Below, piece after piece: positions 1 through 5,577 of a DNA stretch of 6,635 bases. The first letter of the stretch is position 1. Every line of letters begins with the position of its first letter. The position numbers and the translations under genes are program-made. This DNA comes from an uncultured Porphyromonadaceae bacterium. GTDB lineage: Bacteria; Bacteroidota; Bacteroidia; Bacteroidales; Muribaculaceae. The notes under the pieces were generated by a model. The model saw only the letters and a list, made by a program, of their open reading frames with translations, was not told the DNA's origin and searched no databases. Location of the stretch: NCBI GenBank assembly GCA_905193485.1, contig CAJJOX010000127.1, positions 1 to 6,635 of the forward strand. Direction: 5' to 3'.

Positions 1-274
1 GCACCTGGCGGCGGTCGCCCCGCACGATTTCCTCAACAGTGCCGCCGACAGGCGACACTATGGCTACGGCCGGATTGATCTTGTCGGTCATCAGCGCCTG
101 TCCGGCGTCGATGTGATCTCCGGCTTTGACGGCCACTCTCGGTGTGAATCCCGGAAAATCATCGGGCACCATGGCCACCCTGTCGGGCTTCACTGTCTCT
201 GCCTTGGCGCCGGCGACGAGCCCTCCGCGGAGCTTCAGGTCGAGGCCGCGTTTTAAAGTGATTGATCTGTACAT
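1..274 (-). CDS. nqrA: NqrA N-terminus, Na+-translocating NADH:quinone reductase subunit A (partial)
   Basis: Reading the minus strand from ATG at 274 gives 91 codons that run off the left edge of the window without a stop. The protein starts MYRSITLKRGLDLKLRGG and carries the NqrA-type segments PDDFPGFTPRVAVKAGD (about residues 38-53) and SPVGGTVEEIVRGDRR (about 74-89). These match the N-terminal barrel-like domain of NqrA. In the family, NqrA is the cytoplasmic-side subunit of the NqrABCDEF respiratory complex, which oxidises NADH, reduces quinone and exports Na+; NqrA has been linked to quinone binding. There is no signal peptide, as expected. The start fits the family's N-terminus and lies about 55 bp downstream of a TAACTTTG -7 box. 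The gene is divergent from the exbB operon; the rest of the nqr operon would lie to the left. RnfC shares the fold, but the N-terminal wording here is NqrA-like. Confidence 0.9.
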   Translation of the reverse strand, partial: MYRSITLKRGLDLKLRGGLVAGAKAETVKPDRVAMVPDDFPGFTPRVAVKAGDHIDAGQALMTDKINPAVAIVSPVGGTVEEIVRGDRRQV

Positions 275-307
275 ATCGGTTGCAATATATTGTCCGTGGT
301 ATTATTG

Positions 308-326
308 GTGGAATGAGCCATTCCAC
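308..326. repeat. Perfect 8-bp inverted repeat at the predicted nqrA transcript start
   Basis: GTGGAATG (308-315) and CATTCCAC (319-326) are exact reverse complements with a 3-nt spacer. The repeat starts immediately downstream of the minus-strand -7 box. It could form a stem-loop at the very 5' end of the nqrA mRNA, or serve as a dyad operator for a repressor. No U-tract follows on either strand, so it is not a typical terminator. Confidence 0.6.
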
Positions 327-329
327 TTG

Positions 330-337
330 CAAAGTTA
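330..337 (-). promoter_or_regulatory. Putative -7 box of the nqrA promoter
   Basis: On the minus strand these bases read TAACTTTG, a full match to the Bacteroidetes -7 consensus TAnnTTTG. The predicted transcript would start near 323-326 and give nqrA a leader of about 50 nt. No good TTTG -33 element lies 19-21 bp upstream (the best is TTCT or TCTT near 357-361), so the box is supported by its position and sequence but only half of the promoter is convincing. Confidence 0.5.
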
Positions 338-361
338 ATAATAATTGATATATTTTAAGAA

Positions 362-371
362 TCGATATCGA
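362..371. repeat. 10-bp perfect palindrome in the divergent intergenic region
   Basis: TCGATATCGA is fully palindromic and does not extend further. It lies about 25 bp upstream of the nqrA -7 box and about 56 bp upstream of the exbB -33 element, between the two divergent promoters. It may be a protein-binding site, but a 10-bp palindrome can also occur by chance. Confidence 0.25.
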
Positions 372-427
372 AAAATGTGTATCTGCAATAATAAAAACTC
401 CAATGCATATTTTTTAGAGTTGAAATA

Positions 428-459
428 TTTGGAGATTGAAAATTTTATCAATACTTTTG
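428..459 (+). promoter_or_regulatory. Promoter of the exbB-exbD-exbD-tonB operon
   Basis: TTTG at 428-431 and TACTTTTG at 452-459 match the Bacteroidetes primary sigma factor elements (-33 TTTG, -7 TAnnTTTG) with an ideal 20-bp spacer. Transcription should start near 464-467, leaving a leader of about 155 nt before exbB. The spacer contains an imperfect dyad, ATTGA (435-439) and TCAAT (448-452), placed where a repressor could block the promoter. This is the best-formed promoter in the window. Confidence 0.75.
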
Positions 460-464
460 CATTA

Positions 465-620
465 GTGTTTGCTCCATATCGGGGCTTCGTGTAGCTTCAC
501 ATGAGTCACCAACGGAGAGCACCTTAAATTGTACCCGTAAAACGAAAAACGAATCAAACTGAAATTCAATTTTTAAATTCAACCATTAAATCATTTAAAC
601 AAATCAGTAATTAAATTATT
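465..620 (+). promoter_or_regulatory. Long 5' leader of the exbB operon with possible folded element
   Basis: This is the untranslated region between the predicted start of transcription and the exbB ATG. Its first third is richer in G and C than the surrounding DNA and can be drawn as a nested hairpin. CTCC (472-475) pairs with GGAG (514-517), GG (481-482) with CC (509-510), and bases 486-492 with 499-505 around the loop AGCTTC; two pairs in the inner stem are wobbles and some mismatches interrupt the arms. The remainder (about 525-620) is A/T-rich with no visible structure, and no Shine-Dalgarno motif precedes the ATG. I recognise no known riboswitch. The fold was made by eye and has no covariation support. 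Confidence 0.3.
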
Positions 621-1532
621 ATGGAAGCTACAAAGCCCGTACAGCCTCAGGCCAAACCTCAGGCTCAGCCCAAAGCTCAAAAGCCCCAAGCCGCTAAGAA
701 AAACGTTAAAGGCATCAAGAATGCATTCCTCGTGATCATCGTCTGCTTCTGTGTCGCTGTCTGCCTGTTCCTCTTCGTGTTCGGCGCACCCGGCCACTTC
801 GCACCCGACTCGCTGATCGCTGACAATGGCGAACTCCTCACTCCCAAGTGGACAGTATGGGGTATTGATAAAGCTCACCCCGTTGACCTTATCGGTACGA
901 TCTTCAAAGGCGGCATCATCGTGCCTGTTCTTCAGACCCTCTTACTTACCGTTATCGTTCTTTCTGTAGAACGCTGGATCGCCCTTTCAAGCGCAAAAGG
1001 CAAAGGCAACACCGCCAAATTTGTCGCTAACGTGAAAGGCTGTCTTGCAAAGAACGACATCGCCGGTGCACAGGCTCTCTGCAAAAAACAGAAAGGCTCG
1101 GTTGCTGCCGTCGTTGCTGCCGCTCTCATACGTTACGAAGAAATGGACAAAAACACCGTCCTCTCCAAAGAACAGAAAATCGCAACTCTCCAGAAGGAAG
1201 TTGAAGAAGCTACCGCTCTTGAGATGCCCGCTCTTCAGCAGAACCTCCCCATCGTCGCCACGATGACAACCCTCGGTACTCTCGTCGGTCTTCTCGGTAC
1301 TGTGATCGGTATGATCAAATCGTTCCAGGCTCTTTCTCAGTCCGGCGCTCCTGACTCGACCGCTCTGTCAACCGGTATCTCCGAGGCCCTTGTGAACACC
1401 GCCTTCGGTATCGCCACCGGTGCTTTCGCTGTAATTTCCTACAACTTCTACACCAACAAAATCGATAACCTCACCTACGCTATCGACGAAATCGGTTTCT
1501 CGATTGTTCAGACATTCGCAGCCACTCACTAA
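621..1532 (+). CDS. exbB: ExbB/TolQ/MotA-family proton channel subunit
   Basis: This is the channel subunit of the ExbB-ExbD motor, which uses proton-motive force across the inner membrane to energise TonB. The 303-residue protein opens with a Pro/Gln/Ala/Lys-rich stretch (residues 5-30), followed by four hydrophobic segments at about 35-55, 98-118, 210-233 and 256-276. The last three are the conserved MotA_ExbB core. VERW (116-119) closes the first core helix, GLLGTVIGM (223-231) matches the pore helix with its conserved Thr (T227), and ISEALVNTAFG (253-263) carries the family Glu (E255) and Thr (T260). A cytoplasmic loop rich in Lys, Glu and Ala fills 119-209. The extra first helix should put the N-terminus in the cytoplasm, unlike E. 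coli ExbB; from memory this is common in Bacteroidetes. The ATG at 621 is chosen because it includes the whole first helix. It heads the operon and ends 46 bp before the first exbD. Family assignment is firm; the exact substrates served are unknown. Confidence 0.95.
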   Translation: MEATKPVQPQAKPQAQPKAQKPQAAKKNVKGIKNAFLVIIVCFCVAVCLFLFVFGAPGHFAPDSLIADNGELLTPKWTVWGIDKAHPVDLIGTIFKGGIIVPVLQTLLLTVIVLSVERWIALSSAKGKGNTAKFVANVKGCLAKNDIAGAQALCKKQKGSVAAVVAAALIRYEEMDKNTVLSKEQKIATLQKEVEEATALEMPALQQNLPIVATMTTLGTLVGLLGTVIGMIKSFQALSQSGAPDSTALSTGISEALVNTAFGIATGAFAVISYNFYTNKIDNLTYAIDEIGFSIVQTFAATH

Positions 1533-1578
1533 TCCCACGTTACTACACATTAATTAATTATATCAATAGAATAGTAAT

Positions 1579-2427
1579 ATGGGAAAAGTAAAAATTAAAA
1601 GAAAAAGTACCCTCATCGACATGACCGCGATGAGCGACGTGACTGTTCTTTTGCTTACTTTCTTCATGTTGACATCAACCTTCCTTCAGAAGGAGCCCGT
1701 CATTGTCGAGACGCCTTCTTCCGTTCAGGAGCAGAAAGTGCCCACCTCAAATGTGGTGAACGTGCTCGTAAGCCCCCACGGAGAAGTGTTCCTGGCAATT
1801 GCCGGCGAGGCTGATCCCGATGCTTCCGCCAACTACTTCAAGGAGCAGGATCCCACCCTCACGGCAAAGGACCTTCAGAAGAAAAAAGGCATCTGGGCAT
1901 CCGATTCAATCCGCGAAGCCGCTATCACACGTGCCGTCTATGAGTACAACGCAGCTATCGACGCCGGCCAGAAATCTCTCGGCCCGAAAGTGCAGCTCTC
2001 AAAAGACGAAATCGCCCGATATGCACGCACCGGTACGATCAACATACCCATCGCCGACATAAAGAAGTTCCTCGAACTTTCGCAGAGCGACCAAGATAAG
2101 GTCTTCACCGAATTCTTCAAGCTCACCGACGCGGAAAAAGAACAGTACAACAAGAATCCAAACAATGTCCGTGTAGGTATTCCTATCAATATCGACCCCG
2201 AACATAAAAGGACCAACGAGTTCCAGATCTGGATGAAAGCCATACGTCAGGTTTCGCAAAACGACTACCCGATGCTCTACGACGCTATGAAGAAGGGCGA
2301 AGGCATCGCTATCAAAGCCGACAAACGCACCGACTACAGCAAGATGCACACCGTTATGGACAACCTCCAGACCATCAACATGACTCGTTTCACTTTAATG
2401 ACTGCACTTAAATCCACAGATCAATAA
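1579..2427 (+). CDS. exbD: ExbD/TolR-family biopolymer transport protein, first paralogue (enlarged)
   Basis: This is the rotor/plug subunit that sits inside the ExbB pentamer and carries the proton-binding Asp. A short basic cytoplasmic N-terminus (KVKIKRKS) leads to IDMTAMSDVTVLLLTFFML (13-31). D20 aligns with the essential Asp25 of E. coli ExbD, and a single membrane helix covers about 20-37. The periplasmic part starts with a strand, NVVNVLVSPHGEVFLAI (58-74). It ends with the classic ExbD closing motif GIAIKADKRTDYSKMHTVMD (242-261), followed by NLQTINMTRFTLMTAL (262-277). Between these lies an insert of about 160 residues (roughly 76-238), charged and probably mostly helical. The protein is 282 residues, about twice the 141 of E. 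coli ExbD. It lies 46 bp after exbB and 6 bp before the second exbD, so the two are surely co-transcribed. TolR is the alternative name in the family, but the tonB gene in the operon favours ExbD. Confidence 0.93.
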   Translation: MGKVKIKRKSTLIDMTAMSDVTVLLLTFFMLTSTFLQKEPVIVETPSSVQEQKVPTSNVVNVLVSPHGEVFLAIAGEADPDASANYFKEQDPTLTAKDLQKKKGIWASDSIREAAITRAVYEYNAAIDAGQKSLGPKVQLSKDEIARYARTGTINIPIADIKKFLELSQSDQDKVFTEFFKLTDAEKEQYNKNPNNVRVGIPINIDPEHKRTNEFQIWMKAIRQVSQNDYPMLYDAMKKGEGIAIKADKRTDYSKMHTVMDNLQTINMTRFTLMTALKSTDQ

Positions 2428-2433
2428 TACATT

Positions 2434-3240
2434 ATGGCACAGATAGAACAATCCGACAAGGGCAAAAAGAAAAAAGGCGCCCAGAAGAAGATGGCCATCC
2501 ATGTCGACTTCACCCCGATGGTGGACATGAACATGCTTCTTATCACGTTCTTCATGCTCTGTACCACGATGTTGAAATCGCAGACATTGAAGATCGCACT
2601 TCCTACCAACGCCAATGTCGAGGCCTCGCAGCAGAACCAGGCCGGTGAATCGCAGGCAATCACTCTGCTTCTTGACACCGAACGCGACGAAAACGGCAAC
2701 CCCGTTGTCGACGGTGAGGGCAAGATCAAGAATGTGATCTACTACTACTACGGCAAAATGCAGGTCGATGACGCAGGCAAGCCCTATAAGAAATCTCTTT
2801 CCGAAGAGGCTTTCCTTGGCAACGATAAGGATGGACAAGGCAACCCGGTTGCCCGCGGTATCCGCAAGATCCTTTCTATCCGCAACAAGGATATCATCAA
2901 ACAGGTCAACGAACTCAAGCAGCAATGGCGTGAGAAAAAGTTCGACCCCAATGATGAAGACCGTAACCAACAGCTTTTTGAAGAAGCTGCCTCCGCTGTA
3001 CGTAACGATCAGAAACTCAACTTCCCGATCGTCATGATCAAAGCTACTCCCAATGCTTCGTGGGAGAGTGTCATCAGCGCTCTTGACGAAATGAGTATCA
3101 ACGAAATTTCGCATTACCAGCTCGAAAATCTTTCCGAACTCGACTATCAGGCTCTTGAGGCTCACACCGGCAAGAAATACGAACGTCCCAAGGACATGAC
3201 TGCCGCTGAAAAATCCACAGCAGCCCCTGCAGGTAACTAA
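2434..3240 (+). CDS. exbD: ExbD/TolR-family biopolymer transport protein, second paralogue (enlarged)
   Basis: This is a second ExbD, clearly different from the one upstream. A very basic cytoplasmic N-terminus (KGKKKKGAQKK, 9-19) precedes HVDFTPMVDMNMLLITFFML (23-42). D31 is the proton-carrying Asp and the membrane helix covers about 31-48. SQTLKIALPTN (49-59) is the usual linker leaving the membrane. A periplasmic strand region (74-110, including VIYYYYGKMQ) is followed by a charged insert of about 85 residues (111-195). A closing ExbD-like unit follows, FPIVMIKATPNASWESVI (197-214) then SALDEMSINEISHYQL (215-230), in which the common ADK is replaced by ATP. A polar tail (231-268) has no counterpart in short ExbDs. 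The ATG at 2434 is chosen because it retains the basic stretch; Met20 is a possible internal start. It begins only 6 bp after the first exbD and is followed 42 bp later by tonB. It probably pairs with the first ExbD in one motor (inference). Confidence 0.92.
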   Translation: MAQIEQSDKGKKKKGAQKKMAIHVDFTPMVDMNMLLITFFMLCTTMLKSQTLKIALPTNANVEASQQNQAGESQAITLLLDTERDENGNPVVDGEGKIKNVIYYYYGKMQVDDAGKPYKKSLSEEAFLGNDKDGQGNPVARGIRKILSIRNKDIIKQVNELKQQWREKKFDPNDEDRNQQLFEEAASAVRNDQKLNFPIVMIKATPNASWESVISALDEMSINEISHYQLENLSELDYQALEAHTGKKYERPKDMTAAEKSTAAPAGN

Positions 3241-3282
3241 TTTGATGAATGATAGATATTAATCCTAAAATCTGAAAGAATT

Positions 3283-4134
3283 ATGGCAAAAGATGTAGAT
3301 CTTTCATCAGATGAATGGCGCGACTTGGTCTTTGAAGGCAAAAACAAAGATTTTGGCGCATACCAGTTGCGCAAGAGTTCACCGAAACGTCACAATGTCG
3401 CACTCATAGCCGTTGCCGTCTTTATTGTCATTGTGCTTGGTGCCAACTTCCTCGTCAACAGCGTGCTTGTTGAAGAAGAGGAGGAACAGCCCAAAACCAA
3501 TGTCGCTCAGGCGGAAATGGCCGACCTCCCCGAAGAGGATCTTATTGAGGAAGAAGAGATCATTGAGAAATTTGATGAACCGGAACCCGAAGTCGTTGAG
3601 GCTCCCGTCCTCGAAACCGAGAAGATGACAGAGATTCTTATCGTTAAGGATGACGAGGTTAAGGAACCGCCGAGATCACAGGAAGAAGCTCAGACTTCTG
3701 ACGTGGCTGTCGGTGCCGTTAACCAGGAAGGTGAGAAAGACCTTCTCGACCAGAAGGTGATGGACAAAGAGGTTAAAGTTGAAGAAACTCCTCCGCCGCC
3801 ACCAGCCGACGACGTAGTGTTCACCTCCGTTGAACAGGATCCCCAGTTCCCCGGTGGACAGGCCGCCCTCCTGAAATGGGTTGCCGATCACATCAAATAT
3901 CCTGCCGTCGCTCAGGAAAACGGCATTCAGGGTCGTGTGACCGTGCAGTTTGTCGTTACCAAGAACGGTACCGTCGGACAGGTTAAGGTTGTCCGCGGCA
4001 AGGATCCGGATCTCGACAAGGAAGCTGTTCGCGTTGTGAAGTCGCTTCCGAAGTTCACCCCCGGTAAGATGAACGGTCACCCCGTCAACGTGTGGTACAC
4101 ACTGCCTATCACGTTCAAACTCCAGGGTGTCTGA
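3283..4134 (+). CDS. tonB: TonB-family energy transducer
   Basis: TonB spans the periplasm and passes energy from ExbBD to outer-membrane TonB-dependent transporters. The 283-residue protein has the Bacteroidetes-type cytoplasmic segment W12..LVFEGKNKDFGAYQLR (12-30). One membrane helix follows at about 38-62, then a long periplasmic linker (63-178) and a TonB_C domain (about 185-281). The linker is strongly acidic (VEEEEEQ, EEDLIEEEEIIEKFDEPEPE) and has a PPPPP run at 170-174, rather than the Glu-Pro/Lys-Pro repeats of E. coli TonB. The C-terminal domain shows the family signature: FPGG (189-192), YP (206-207), GIQGRVTVQFVV (214-225), VVRGKDPDLDKEAVRVV (236-252), PKFTPGKMNGHPVNVWY (256-272) and LPITFKL (274-280). 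It is the last gene of the operon, 42 bp after the second exbD, and a strong terminator follows within 26 bp. Nothing appears truncated. Confidence 0.95.
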   Translation: MAKDVDLSSDEWRDLVFEGKNKDFGAYQLRKSSPKRHNVALIAVAVFIVIVLGANFLVNSVLVEEEEEQPKTNVAQAEMADLPEEDLIEEEEIIEKFDEPEPEVVEAPVLETEKMTEILIVKDDEVKEPPRSQEEAQTSDVAVGAVNQEGEKDLLDQKVMDKEVKVEETPPPPPADDVVFTSVEQDPQFPGGQAALLKWVADHIKYPAVAQENGIQGRVTVQFVVTKNGTVGQVKVVRGKDPDLDKEAVRVVKSLPKFTPGKMNGHPVNVWYTLPITFKLQGV

Positions 4135-4159
4135 TCAATCGACTTTCACCATTATATCC

Positions 4160-4198
4160 CTTGCGGGAGTCCGGCTACGGGCTCCCGCAAGTGTTTTT
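4160..4198 (+). terminator. Rho-independent terminator of the exbB-tonB operon
   Basis: CTTGCGGGAGTCC (4160-4172) pairs with GGGCTCCCGCAAG (4179-4191) in a 13-bp stem with one G-U wobble and a 6-nt loop (GGCTAC). It is followed by a T-tract (five Ts at 4194-4198). It lies 25 bp after the tonB stop and before the promoter of the peptidase gene, so it separates two transcription units. Confidence 0.9.
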
Positions 4199-4237
4199 AT
4201 CTGTAGCCGTCCGGTGGTTGCCGGTTTGCTGTCGGGC

Positions 4238-4268
4238 TTTTCTCTCTGCGAAAGATTCGCTAAATTTG
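4238..4268 (+). promoter_or_regulatory. Putative promoter of the M16 peptidase-dusB unit
   Basis: TAAATTTG at 4261-4268 fully matches the Bacteroidetes -7 box TAnnTTTG. The likely -33 is the weaker TTTT at 4238-4241, with a 19-bp spacer. Only 4 bp separate the box from the ATG at 4273, so transcription would start at or next to that codon. This implies either a leaderless mRNA or use of the in-frame ATG at 4312. Confidence 0.55.
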
Positions 4269-4272
4269 CCGT

Positions 4273-5520
4273 ATGAATACCAATCGAGATTTAAGGAATC
4301 CTGTGCCGGAGATGTTCACTCTCCCGTCGGGATTACGTTGCGTATGCTGTATGTTTCCCGATGCCCGTGTCGAATATTTCGGCGTGGCTGTCGATGCCGG
4401 CAGCCGTGACGATCCGGCCGATGGCCACGGGCTTGCCCATTTTGTGGAGCACACCATTTTCAAGGGCACCGGCCGCCGTAGGGCATGGCATATAATCAAC
4501 CGCATGGAGTCGTGCGGAGGTGAGCTTAACGCTTACACTACAAAAGAGTCGACTACGGTCTATTCCATCTTTCCTGCCGGCAACCTGCGCCGCGCCGCCG
4601 ACCTGATTGCCGATCTTGTCATTGATTCAAGATTTCCCCGCAATGAGCTCGACCGCGAGCGCGAAGTCGTGGCCGACGAGATAAGCAGCTATCTCGATGT
4701 GCCGTCCGATGCTGTCTATGACGATTTTGAAGACCGTCTTTTCGACGGCACACCTCTCGGTCATAACATTCTCGGCACACAGCAGACGCTTGCCTGCTTC
4801 ACACCCGAAGCCTGCCGCCGCTGGCTGAGCGACTTTTATGTCGCATCCAATATGGTGGTGTTCTATTCCGGCCCCGTCGATCCGGCCAAAGTCGGCCGCA
4901 TTGTCGGGCAGGCTTTCGCACCGCTTTCTGTCGCGCCTCCGGCGAATGACACCACTGTTACACCTCCCGGACATAGGTTCCGTGAGTGTGTGGGCATGGG
5001 CATACATCAGGCGCACACCATAATCGGGACGACCGTCTGCGACATGTTTTCCGATGACCGTTTCGCTCTTTCCGTGCTCGTCAATCTCCTCGGCGGCCCG
5101 GGTATGAATTCGCTGCTGAATGTCGAGATGCGCGAGCGCCGCGGTCTGGTCTATTCTGTGGATGCGAGCCTGTCGCTGCTTACCGACACGGGCGTGATGG
5201 CCATATATTTCGGCTGTGATCCGGAGGATATCGGCCGTTGCACCCGCATAGTCGACAAGGTGATCGGACGATTATGTTCGACACCGCTGTCCGACCGCAC
5301 TTTCGAACGGATGATGCGTCAGCATATCGGTCAGATGAGTGTGGCCGCCGACAATAGGGAGAATTCGATCCTCTCCATGGCGCGTTCGGCGCTCTACCGG
5401 CATCAGATCGGCACCGTGGAGCAGACGGCCGCACGGTTGCGTCAGCTCACACCCGACAGCCTCATGCGGGCGGCAAGGATGATTGCGCCCGAAACGCTCT
5501 CGTCGCTTACTTTTTGCTGA
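4273..5520 (+). CDS. M16-family zinc metallopeptidase (pitrilysin/insulinase-like, M16B type)
   Basis: The protein is 415 residues, the usual size of single-unit M16B peptidases, which act as paired clamshell domains and degrade peptides or process leaders. The N-terminal catalytic half carries the inverted zinc motif HFVEH (56-60): H56 and H60 are zinc ligands and E59 is the catalytic base. E136 in EVVADEI, 76 residues beyond H60, is the expected third ligand. NAYTTKESTTVY (86-97) is the conserved substrate-binding edge strand. The C-terminal half has LLGGPGMNSLLNVEMRER (272-289) then RGLVYSVDA (290-298), with the Arg-Tyr pair typical of the second domain. No signal peptide is present, so it should be cytoplasmic. 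Family similarity really begins at MFTLPSGLR (from Met14, base 4312), so that ATG may be the true start; the first 13 residues look unconserved. It has its own promoter after the tonB terminator and is followed 57 bp later by dusB. Activity is likely; the substrate cannot be told. Confidence 0.9.
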   Translation: MNTNRDLRNPVPEMFTLPSGLRCVCCMFPDARVEYFGVAVDAGSRDDPADGHGLAHFVEHTIFKGTGRRRAWHIINRMESCGGELNAYTTKESTTVYSIFPAGNLRRAADLIADLVIDSRFPRNELDREREVVADEISSYLDVPSDAVYDDFEDRLFDGTPLGHNILGTQQTLACFTPEACRRWLSDFYVASNMVVFYSGPVDPAKVGRIVGQAFAPLSVAPPANDTTVTPPGHRFRECVGMGIHQAHTIIGTTVCDMFSDDRFALSVLVNLLGGPGMNSLLNVEMRERRGLVYSVDASLSLLTDTGVMAIYFGCDPEDIGRCTRIVDKVIGRLCSTPLSDRTFERMMRQHIGQMSVAADNRENSILSMARSALYRHQIGTVEQTAARLRQLTPDSLMRAARMIAPETLSSLTFC

Positions 5521-5577
5521 GTGCATAATGGCGGAATGCCGATTAATTGCTAAATTCGCATATTAATTCATCACCCT

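Noticed and set aside
126..338. A 70-codon plus-strand reading frame over nqrA
   Set aside because: The minus strand encodes a clear NqrA N-terminus over the same bases and the plus-strand product has no recognisable features.
2395..3165. A 256-codon minus-strand reading frame opposite the second exbD
   Set aside because: It lies entirely over a well-supported gene with conserved family motifs. Its translation resembles no family I recognise, and it has no promoter-like upstream sequence. It is best explained as a codon-bias shadow.
3241..3270. TTTG at 3241-3244 as the -33 of an internal tonB promoter
   Set aside because: No TAnnTTTG box lies at the required distance downstream; the 42-bp gap looks like an ordinary operon spacer.
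4092..4409. A 105-codon plus-strand frame spanning the end of tonB, the terminator and the start of the peptidase gene
   Set aside because: It runs through a strong terminator and overlaps two real genes in another frame.
5527..5546. Small hairpin after the peptidase stop (AATGGC ... GCC-G-ATT) as a terminator
   Set aside because: The stem is short and bulged and no T-tract follows.
5551..5558. TAAATTCG as a possible -7 box for a separate dusB promoter
   Set aside because: It has one mismatch at a key T of TAnnTTTG and no TTTG-like -33 element at the right distance. Read-through from the peptidase promoter is simpler.
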